DNA from: Dokdonella_A sp040005635
GTDB taxonomy: Bacteria > Pseudomonadota > Gammaproteobacteria > Xanthomonadales > Rhodanobacteraceae
Assembly (NCBI GenBank): GCA_040005635.1
Contig: JBDTYM010000052.1
Location: 1-28,932, forward strand
Direction of reading: 5' to 3'
DNA: 28,932 nucleotides
Shown: in pieces, positions 23,426 through 28,932 of the stretch
Position numbering within the stretch: the stretch's first letter is position 1
Layout: every line of letters starts with the position of its first letter
Program-made: the position numbers and the translations under genes
The notes under the pieces: model-generated
What the model was told of the DNA's origin: nothing
What the model saw: only the letters and a program-made list of their open reading frames with translations
Database searches by the model: none

Positions 23426-24334
23426 TCAGGCGACGGACTTCACCAGCAGATGCTTGGCCAGCGTGCCGTGCAGATGCCCAAGGCCGCGTGCCAGATGCAG
23501 CATCCCGAACAAGAGGGCGACGCCGAGCAGGAAGGCGACCGGCGCAACGATCAGCGGCGGCAGGTATTCCTGATTGTCGATCCTGATGCCACCATCGATG
23601 ATGCCGTAGTGCCCGAGCATCGCTGCTACCGGCGCGAACATCAGCGCGAGCGACAAGGTAATGCCGACTACCGCTACGGTGAAATAGAAGATGCCGAGCG
23701 GCAACCGCAGCAGCATGTAGAGCAGCGTCGACCAGGTGCGCGGATCGGTGAACATCTCCAGCACGCGTGCACGCACCGGCTTGGTCGTATTCGAATAGAG
23801 CGGCCGCCGTGGCATGCGCTCGCCGAGCATGACTTCGATGATGCGGCCCTCGACCAGCGACAGCACGCGCACGGTCGCGATGAACAGGACGGCAAACGCG
23901 ATCCCGAAAATCAGGATCGACAAACCGATGGACAGCGAGATTCCGGTGACGGCCCAGACGAAGTAGAAGATTCCGGTGGGCAGCGCCAGCAACATGTAGA
24001 ACAGCGCCGAGTATGCGCGCGGATCCGCAGCGATTCCGAAGAAACGTCCGAGCGCGCTCTTGCGCGGCGGCGGAGGCGGCGAGCGCAGCGCCTGCTGCAC
24101 TTGATGTTCTTTGTCGACGTAGATCGCGGCGACTTCGTCCGGTGCACCGTAGCTGCTCGCGATCTTCGCCAGCATCTCGGGTTCAGACTTGTCCGGGTTC
24201 TCGGCAAGTTCCGAGCGCAGGTGATCCTCGGCGTCGTAGAGCGCATCCTGGATCAGGGCCGGGTCGGCACCCTGCAGCGCAGCGCGTAGCTGCTCCAGGT
24301 ATTCGGCGATCGTGCGCGGCATGCTTGCGTTCAT
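23426..24334 (-). CDS. HAAS/sensor-domain integral membrane protein, partner of PadR
   Basis: The 302-residue protein starts with a cytoplasmic helical domain (about 1-75: 'TIAEYLEQLRAALQGADPAL', 'DAEDHLRSELAENPD', 'YGAPDEVAAIYVDKE') of the DUF1700/HAAS type that commonly follows PadR genes. A proline-rich linker leads to two related membrane modules: 'DPRAYSALFYMLLALPTGIF' and 'DPRTWSTLLYMLLRLPLGIF' each begin a helix pair ending 'VTGISLSIG' or 'VVGITLSLA'. This matches the putative 'sensor' domain found in bacterial envelope and resistance loci. The last helix is followed by a short basic tail. The ATG at 24334 overlaps the padR stop as TGATG, so the two are coupled. Function is inferred: a membrane protein whose synthesis is set by the PadR repressor. 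Confidence 0.85.
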   Translation of the reverse strand: MNASMPRTIAEYLEQLRAALQGADPALIQDALYDAEDHLRSELAENPDKSEPEMLAKIASSYGAPDEVAAIYVDKEHQVQQALRSPPPPPRKSALGRFFGIAADPRAYSALFYMLLALPTGIFYFVWAVTGISLSIGLSILIFGIAFAVLFIATVRVLSLVEGRIIEVMLGERMPRRPLYSNTTKPVRARVLEMFTDPRTWSTLLYMLLRLPLGIFYFTVAVVGITLSLALMFAPVAAMLGHYGIIDGGIRIDNQEYLPPLIVAPVAFLLGVALLFGMLHLARGLGHLHGTLAKHLLVKSVA

Positions 24335-24696
24335 CACACGGTTTCCTCCAATACGGTATCGACGAAAGCGCGCGTCGCGCCCCAGGCGGCGCTCCAGTCG
24401 CTGAGCACGCGGCGACCGAGCGGCGTAATGCGGTAATAGCGTCGTGGCGGCCCGGCAACCGAGGGCTCGACCTCGCTGTCGAGCAGTCCGCCGGCGCTGA
24501 GATTGCGCAACACCGGATACAGCGCGCTCTGCTTGCCGCTGAGCACACCTTCGCCAGTTTTTTCCAGGCGCTTGGCGATCTGATAGCCGTACATCGGCGT
24601 GCGCGCACGTGCCAGCACCGCGAGCAGGACCAGCGAAACAACGCCGGCGCTGAGCTCCTTGTGGAATTTCCACAGATGGCTGTCGGTGTCGCCCAT
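24334..24696 (-). CDS. PadR-family transcriptional repressor
   Basis: The 120-residue protein is a winged-helix regulator of the PadR family. The diagnostic run is visible: 'ARTPMYGYQIAKRLEKTGEG' (helix preceding recognition), 'SGKQSALYPVLRNLSAGGLL' (recognition helix) and 'GPPRRYYRITPLGRRVLSDW' (wing), with a short C-terminal helix for dimerisation. PadR proteins usually repress their own operon and release DNA on binding a small ligand. The gene is followed without a gap by the HAAS/sensor membrane gene. An operator-like inverted repeat lies 33 bases upstream of the ATG. Confidence 0.94.
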   Translation of the reverse strand: MGDTDSHLWKFHKELSAGVVSLVLLAVLARARTPMYGYQIAKRLEKTGEGVLSGKQSALYPVLRNLSAGGLLDSEVEPSVAGPPRRYYRITPLGRRVLSDWSAAWGATRAFVDTVLEETV

Positions 24697-24970
24697 CGCT
24701 CTTGCCTTTACCTCGCTATAAGCACGTCTTCACTATAGTGTTTAGTTGATACTAGTGAACGGTCCGAAAGTCATGGGCGCGATTTCAGGAATGCTACGGC
24801 TATGACGCCGGCGCGGGCGCGACACGATATTCAACGGCGACTTCGAAGAGTCCGTCGGTTGCGCGCGCAGAGCGCTGGTTTGGATCGAATCGCCGCGTGG
24901 GTGCCGCCCTGCATGCGGTCTGTATTTCGACCGGCTGAAGGATCGATGCGGCGCAGGCCGTTCTTGGCAG
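24697..24970. other. Intergenic region upstream of padR
   Basis: The left part holds the padR promoter and operator. The remaining 210 bases, up to the end of the small membrane gene at 24971, show no gene, terminator or repeat that I can support. Confidence 0.5.
24729..24759 (-). promoter_or_regulatory. Candidate PadR operator and promoter
   Basis: TTCACTA (24729-24735) and TAGTGAA (24753-24759) form a perfect inverted repeat with a 17-base spacer, and inside it CACTATAGTG (24731-24740) is itself a palindrome. On the minus strand the inner palindrome supplies TATAGT, a good -10 for padR; a -35-like GTTCAC lies 17 bases further up. The AT-rich block stands out in this genome. Overlap of operator and -10 suits autorepression by PadR. 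Confidence 0.55.
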
Positions 24971-25231
24971 CTAGCCGCGCCAGCGCGGCGGCTCGCCCTT
25001 CCACCAGCAGACCGCCACCAACAGGACGGTGAGGATCACGTTGCAGCCCACGAATCCGGCAAGGTGTGCTGCCGGCGGCAGGAAGACGAGCGCGAGCCCG
25101 ACCGCAACGGCATAGACGAACAGGACGACCCAACCCTGGAGACGGCTGGGCAGGCCCCAGCCCCAACCGAACCGTTTCGCCGGAAACCAGTAGTCGCCTG
25201 GACCAGTCACTGGGATTGCCGCGTCGGGCAA
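24971..25231 (-). CDS. Small membrane protein of unknown function
   Basis: The 86-residue protein has an aromatic N-terminal part, 'GDYWFPAKRFGWGWGLPSRL', two membrane helices ('VVLFVYAVAVGLALVFL' and 'FVGCNVILTVLLVAVCWW') and the ending 'KGEPPRWRG'. Small proteins with this 'WFPAKRYGWGWG...GEPPRWRWG' pattern occur in many proteobacteria without an assigned role. The start is uncertain: TTG at 25231 or GTG at 25210; neither has a clear Shine-Dalgarno. The gene follows the coiled-coil protein after 10 bases, so the two are probably cotranscribed. Confidence 0.8.
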   Translation of the reverse strand: MPDAAIPVTGPGDYWFPAKRFGWGWGLPSRLQGWVVLFVYAVAVGLALVFLPPAAHLAGFVGCNVILTVLLVAVCWWKGEPPRWRG

Positions 25232-25241
25232 CTGGCCGAAA

Positions 25242-25781
25242 TCACTCGCCCGGCTTCTCGCTCCACTTCGCGACGCGGCCGTCGCGATCGAACTCGACGC
25301 TGCCGCCGCTGCTGTCCGGGAAATACATCACGTCACCGAAGACGCCGGCCTTGACCTTGCCCGGTACGCCGAGGATCTGCTTGACCTGGCTCCAGGTCAT
25401 GCCGATGTTCAACGCAGCCCAGTTCTTGTGATCGTGCCAGCGCGGCGGCCCGGATGGGACGACAGGTGCTGCCGCCACACCGGGGGCGGGAGCAGCGGCG
25501 CCGTTTTTTTCCAATGTGGAAACACGCTGCTCCAGCGTATTTGCGGGCGCCGCCGCGGTTGTCGCAGCCGCCCCAGCGCCGATCTTCTTCTCGAGTGCGG
25601 CCACGCGCCGCTCCAACTCGGCCGAGGGCGATTCGGTGGCTTGCTGTTCGAGGTCGGAAACGCGCTTCTCGAGCGCGCGCAGGCGCGCGTCGGTCGTACT
25701 GTCGCTGACGGGAGCGGCCAGCGCGAAGCCGGACACGATCGAAACAAGCATTCCCAGACCCAGCCAAGCCGTACGCGACAT
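25242..25781 (-). CDS. Exported coiled-coil protein with BamE/SmpA-like C-terminal domain
   Basis: The 179-residue protein begins with a signal peptide ending 'GFALAAPVS' and continues with three evenly spaced coiled-coil heptad blocks: 'LRALEKRVSDLEQQ', 'LERRVAALEKKIG' and 'LEQRVSTLEKNG', separated by alanine/proline linkers. The C-terminal domain, 'LNIGMTWSQVKQILGVPGKV' to 'GGSVEFDRDGRVAKWSEK', has the SmpA/OmlA (BamE-like) pattern of a helix with G-x-P followed by strands. It is probably periplasmic and may assemble as a trimer or dimer through the coiled coil; no lipobox cysteine is present. The ATG at 25781 gives the signal peptide, with GAGGA upstream; the longer frame to 25850 does not. 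Confidence 0.85.
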   Translation of the reverse strand: MSRTAWLGLGMLVSIVSGFALAAPVSDSTTDARLRALEKRVSDLEQQATESPSAELERRVAALEKKIGAGAAATTAAAPANTLEQRVSTLEKNGAAAPAPGVAAAPVVPSGPPRWHDHKNWAALNIGMTWSQVKQILGVPGKVKAGVFGDVMYFPDSSGGSVEFDRDGRVAKWSEKPGE

Positions 25782-25954
25782 ATCGCCATTCCTCGTTGCA
25801 GGGAGCATCAGAGGCAGCGCCCAAGATGCGGAATCGACCAGCGTCGGCATTCTAGCCGTATATCGCGTGGACTAAACCACGGCCACCCATTGACCCGGCG
25901 CGAACCTGTCGGCTGCCACTCATTCCGCTACGCTGCAGCAATTTGCGGAGCACG

Positions 25955-26071
25955 ATGAAGTACCCGGAACTGCTGTTGATCCCCGTGCTGATGCTGAGCG
26001 CCTACCTGCTCACGGTCGCCTGAGCGCGCTCGCGCGAGCAAAGCTACCCCGATCATTTCAACACGCAGCAC
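25955..26071 (+). pseudogene. Broken gene of a small membrane protein, TGA at codon 23
   Basis: GGAG four bases upstream and an ATG at 25955 open a 22-codon frame, 'MKYPELLLIPVLMLSAYLLT' plus 'VA', ended by TGA at 26021. In the same frame after the stop the sequence continues 'ARSREQSYPDHFNTQH'. The joined product resembles the start of a family of small multi-helix proteins I recall with 'ELLLxPxxMLxDYxLTxxG...REQxYxxHF...HYELNP', so the TGA probably replaced a sense codon such as GGA. After 26071 the likeness is lost, and 53 bases later the convergent ABC exporter ends. Either a decayed gene or, less likely, a real 22-residue membrane peptide. The stretch 25782-25954 upstream shows no other feature. 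Confidence 0.5.
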
Positions 26072-26124
26072 GGCGGCGCGGCAGCGGCGCTGGCGTGCGC
26101 GAAACGTGATGGACGCGGCGGCGT

Positions 26125-27912
26125 TCAGCCCGATTCGGCGCCGACGACTTCGGCAGATTCGCCGAGGCCATCGTCCTCGGCGTCGGCGACGAACTTGCCC
26201 TGCCCGTCGAGTTCGGCAAACAGACCCCCGAGCGCGACGAGTTCGTCATAGCGCCCCTGCTCGACCAGCTGGCCGTCCTTCAGCACGAGAATCACGTCGG
26301 CGTTGCGCACCGTGGACAAGCGATGTGCGATCACGAAGGTCGTGCGGTTCTTCGTCAATTTGTTCAACGCGCGCTGGATGCGCGCCTCGGTCGCATTATC
26401 GAGCGCGCTGGTCGCCTCATCGAGGATCAGGATCGGAGCATCCTTCAGCATCGCGCGCGCGATCGACAGGCGCTGGCGTTCGCCGCCGGACAACGAACGA
26501 CCGCGCTCGGCAACGAGTGTCGCGTAACCGTCCGGCTTCACGATGACGAAGCTGTGTGCCTCGGCCGCCTCGGCGGCGGCCTGCAGCTCGGCGTCGGTGG
26601 CATCCGGCTTGCCGATGCGCAGGTTGTCGGCAATCGAGCGATAGAACAGGCCCGGATCCTGAAACACGACCGCGATCTGCTCGCGCAAGGAATGCAGGCT
26701 GACGGTGCGAATGTCGACACCATCGATCGTGATGTGCCCCGCGCTCGGGTCGTAGGCGCGATAGAGCAGGCTCAACGCGGTCGTCTTGCCTGCGCCGGTC
26801 GGACCGACGATCGCCGCGGTGCCACCGGCGCGTACGCGAAAGCTCAGATGCTTCAGCGCCGGATGCGAGGCGTCGTAGCCGAACGATACGTCGTCGAACA
26901 CGACCTCCCCTTTCGCGGGAGGCAGATCGGGGACGCCCTTCTGTTCGTGCATGACTGCAGGCGTGTCCAGCACGGCGAAGAAATCGCCGAGCGAATGGGT
27001 CTGGAAGAACAGGCCTGAAATGAAGCTGGCGAACTGCTCCATGCGCCCGATCAGCTGCATCGAGAACCCGACGAAAGTGACGATCGCACCGACCGTGACT
27101 TCGCCCTTGCCGTTCAGCGAGGTGCCGAGCGCGAAGATCGCGACGATCGTCAACGTGCTCGCGGCCCGATTGGCGACCGACAGCCACGCCCAGCCACGCA
27201 GCACCGGATACTGCGCGGTCAGCACGCGGCGCACCATGCTCCTGATTTCGGCGACCTCGACCGAGATGCGCGAGAAACTCTGCACGACCATCACATTGCC
27301 GAACACGTCGCCGACGCGCTCGGAGATCGCGTGATGCAACTGCTCGACTTCGCCCTGCGCCGCATGCGTGCGGCGCATCGCAATCGCATTGAACACCGCG
27401 AAGCTGAGCATCAGCAGGATCATCAGTACCGCGAGCTTCCAGTTCATCTGCAGCGCCAACGGCACCATCACGATGATCGACAGGACGGTCGCGAGATGTT
27501 CGCGGAAGAAGCCCAGCCACAGCCCGAACAGGTTGCTGCTGCCGACATGCATGATGCGTAGCAGGCGTCCGGTGTGGTGCTGGCCATGGAACGCGAGCGG
27601 CAGGCCGATCGAATGCTCGAAGAACTGCGCGATCGCCGCGAGCCGACGCCGATGTGCGAGACGGTCCGAGTACAGCGAAACGAGCACGCTGGCGGCGACG
27701 CCGGCGAAGCCGACACCGGCCCACCAGGCAATGAAGCTCCACGCCTTGCCGTGCGTATTGCCGGCCAACGCGTCGACGACGCGACCGAACAGCCACGGCT
27801 CCAGGAAGAACACGCCGGCGAGCGCCAGGTTCGCCAGCGCCAGGGCGATCGCGAGGCCCTTCTCCGGCGCCAGCAAGGCAATGACGCGGTAATAGATACG
27901 CAGTATCGACAC
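26125..27912 (-). CDS. ABC exporter, NdvA/ChvA-like (cyclic beta-glucan type)
   Basis: The 595-residue protein joins a six-helix export domain to an ATPase domain. Motifs: Walker A 'GPTGAGKTTALSLLYRAYDP' near residue 370, Q-loop 'VVFQDPGLFYRSIADNLRIG', signature 'GRSLSGGERQRLSIARAML', Walker B 'ILILDEATSALD' and 'FVIAHRLSTVRNADVILVL'. The run around 'NLRIGKPDATDAEL' and the N-terminus with 'EPWLFGRVVDAL' are close to NdvA/ChvA, exporters of cyclic beta-1,2-glucan, rather than to MsbA, which is encoded separately here. No glucan synthase gene lies in the window, so the substrate is inference. The start is GTG at 27912 with GGGA upstream. It shares a 117-base divergent promoter gap with the PDZ lipoprotein gene. 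Confidence 0.85.
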   Translation of the reverse strand: MSILRIYYRVIALLAPEKGLAIALALANLALAGVFFLEPWLFGRVVDALAGNTHGKAWSFIAWWAGVGFAGVAASVLVSLYSDRLAHRRRLAAIAQFFEHSIGLPLAFHGQHHTGRLLRIMHVGSSNLFGLWLGFFREHLATVLSIIVMVPLALQMNWKLAVLMILLMLSFAVFNAIAMRRTHAAQGEVEQLHHAISERVGDVFGNVMVVQSFSRISVEVAEIRSMVRRVLTAQYPVLRGWAWLSVANRAASTLTIVAIFALGTSLNGKGEVTVGAIVTFVGFSMQLIGRMEQFASFISGLFFQTHSLGDFFAVLDTPAVMHEQKGVPDLPPAKGEVVFDDVSFGYDASHPALKHLSFRVRAGGTAAIVGPTGAGKTTALSLLYRAYDPSAGHITIDGVDIRTVSLHSLREQIAVVFQDPGLFYRSIADNLRIGKPDATDAELQAAAEAAEAHSFVIVKPDGYATLVAERGRSLSGGERQRLSIARAMLKDAPILILDEATSALDNATEARIQRALNKLTKNRTTFVIAHRLSTVRNADVILVLKDGQLVEQGRYDELVALGGLFAELDGQGKFVADAEDDGLGESAEVVGAESG

Positions 27913-28029
27913 GAGATTCCCAGTTCAAAGGCACACGCGAATCCTAGCAAACGCACGCACGCGTGCCCGGCGTTCATCGACGAATGCGTATGCTCGGCGC
28001 AGACTTTTGCAGTTGTGGAAGCCCGTCCG

Positions 28030-28749
28030 ATGTCATCGAAAAGTCGCGTCTGCGCATTCGCGCTGCTTGCCTTTCTTGCCGCCTGCGCCCACGTCGCGCG
28101 CAGCCCTCACGAGCCGGCGCCTGCCGTACCGGCCACGGGTCCGGCGTATGTGGCGGACCCCGGTCGCGACGCTTCGACGATCGCCGAAATGCGGGCAGCA
28201 CCGGCGCCGGCCATCGCCGAACTCGTGGCAGGCAAGAGCCAGGCCGCTGACCAGAGCAGGCTCGTCGCGCAGGGCTTCGTGCGTATCGGTACGGCGCACT
28301 ATCGCGGTGGCGAAGCCGCTGCGCAGGGCGAGGCACTCGACCAAGGAAAACGCGTCGGCGCGGAGCGCATCCTGCTGTACGCCGCCGCTTCAGCCGGTGC
28401 CGCCCCGCCGGCGGCGGACGAGTGGATTGCCGCTTATTTCGTGCGCTTCAAGCTGCCGTTCGGAGCGACGTTTCGCGATCTGAAGCCGGACGAGCGTGCC
28501 GCGCTCGGCAGCGCCGGCGGTGTGGAGATCGGCTCCGTTGTCGGTGGCACGCCGGCTTCGCGCGCCAACCTGATCGCGGGCGACTATGTGACCGAGCTCG
28601 ATGGCAAGCCGGTCGCCGATCGTGCTGATTTTCAGGAACGGCTGAAACGAAGTGCCGGACGCACGGTTACGCTGACCGTGGTGCGCAACGGCGAATCGCT
28701 GCAGCGCGCGGTTCGCCTCGGCACGCTGACGGCGAACAGCACGGAATGA
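28030..28749 (+). CDS. PDZ-domain lipoprotein
   Basis: The 239-residue protein has a lipoprotein signal, 'CAFALLAFLAAC' (probable lipid anchor at Cys 19), a proline/alanine linker, an alpha/beta segment ('QSRLVAQGFVRIGTAHYRGG', 'AERILLYAAAS') of unknown family, and a C-terminal PDZ domain (about 155-235: 'GGVEIGSVVGGTPASRANLI', 'AGDYVTELDGKPVADRADF', 'RTVTLTVVRNGE'). No protease triad is present, so it is a binding or scaffold protein of the periplasmic side rather than a DegP-like enzyme. The true start is ATG 28030, where the signal peptide begins; the frame open from 27574 crosses the divergent exporter gene and is rejected. Confidence 0.87.
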   Translation: MSSKSRVCAFALLAFLAACAHVARSPHEPAPAVPATGPAYVADPGRDASTIAEMRAAPAPAIAELVAGKSQAADQSRLVAQGFVRIGTAHYRGGEAAAQGEALDQGKRVGAERILLYAAASAGAAPPAADEWIAAYFVRFKLPFGATFRDLKPDERAALGSAGGVEIGSVVGGTPASRANLIAGDYVTELDGKPVADRADFQERLKRSAGRTVTLTVVRNGESLQRAVRLGTLTANSTE

Positions 28750-28777
28750 GCGTTGCGATTCCTGCGTTGCGCAAAAT

Positions 28778-28805
28778 AAAAAGGCGGGCCGAAGCCCGCC
28801 TTTTT
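28778..28805. terminator. Bidirectional rho-independent terminator
   Basis: GGCGGGC (28783-28789) and GCCCGCC (28794-28800) with a CGAA loop are flanked by AAAAA on the left and TTTTT on the right, so the element ends both the rightward PDZ gene and the leftward pnp gene. Confidence 0.95.
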
Positions 28806-28825
28806 GCACAAGTGGAATGACGCGA

Positions 28826-28932
28826 TCAGGCAGCGCCGGCAGTGTCTTCTTCGACTGCCTTCATCGACAGGCGGATACGACCCTGCTTGTCGACTTCGAG
28901 CACCTTGACCTTGACGATGTCGCCTTCCTTGA
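28826..28932 (-). CDS. pnp: Polynucleotide phosphorylase, C-terminal end
   Basis: Only the last 35 codons are in the window; the gene enters from the right edge and stops with TGA at 28826. The visible part, 'KEGDIVKVKVLEVDKQGRIR' then 'LSMKAVEEDTAGAA', is the last strand pair of an S1 RNA-binding domain plus a short acidic tail. This ending is typical of PNPase, the 3'-5' phosphorolytic exoribonuclease of the degradosome; ribosomal protein S1 and RNase E/G have different C-termini. The bidirectional terminator follows 21 bases after the stop. Confidence 0.85.
   Translation of the reverse strand, partial: KEGDIVKVKVLEVDKQGRIRLSMKAVEEDTAGAA

Noticed and set aside
26028..26039. 12-base palindrome GCTCGCGCGAGC as a terminator
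   Set aside because: Short GC palindrome without a T-tract, expected by chance in this GC-rich DNA.
27574..28029. Extended N-terminus for the PDZ lipoprotein
   Set aside because: It would run antisense through the exporter gene; the lipoprotein signal begins at 28030.

Overview
The window is GC-rich and densely coded. Its gene content (LPS flippase and lipid A kinase, Lol lipoprotein machinery, sdhCDAB with SdhE and YgfX, YgfZ) is that of a gammaproteobacterium. The order lolC-lolD-comEC-exbB-exbD-msbA-lpxK, together with exported proteins ending in an acidic 'IFxDGFD'-like tail, suggests Lysobacterales (Xanthomonadales), perhaps a Rhodanobacteraceae/Dokdonella-like lineage. That placement is from memory of the families and was not tested by search.

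Region 1 (1-14429, all on the minus strand) is one colinear run. Read in transcript order it is: an SDHAF4-like assembly factor, sdhC, sdhD, sdhA, sdhB, sdhE, ygfX, lolC, an unlisted 51-codon ORF, lolD, comEC, exbB, exbD, msbA, lpxK, an unknown four-helix membrane protein, and the first 85 codons of a P-type (probably Mg2+) ATPase. Two themes dominate: assembly of respiratory complex II, and building of the outer membrane. The ATPase is preceded by a 309-base leader in which a perfect 14-bp inverted repeat buries both the Shine-Dalgarno and the start codon.

Region 2 (14430-18497) holds divergent ygfZ, a hairpin-rich gap of about 460 bases with a good intrinsic terminator, an exported SleB/CwlJ-type hydrolase, a glycine-zipper lipoprotein, and an MgtE-family magnesium channel. 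If the ATPase assignment is right, the window has two unrelated Mg2+ transport systems.

Region 3 (18639-23389) contains a CadC-like regulator (DNA-binding head, one membrane helix, long periplasmic helical-repeat domain), then a 642-residue secreted HAF-repeat protein with an uncommon C-terminal tail. A perfect 20-bp palindrome lies just before the secreted gene, and a strong terminator follows it.

Region 4 (23426-28932) contains a PadR repressor translationally coupled to a HAAS/sensor-type membrane protein with an operator-like inverted repeat upstream; a coiled-coil BamE-like exported protein with a small membrane protein; the remnant of a small membrane-protein gene broken by a TGA; an NdvA/ChvA-like glucan ABC exporter; a PDZ lipoprotein; and the 3' end of pnp, separated from the PDZ gene by a bidirectional terminator. 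No rRNA, tRNA, CRISPR array, insertion sequence or phage gene was seen.
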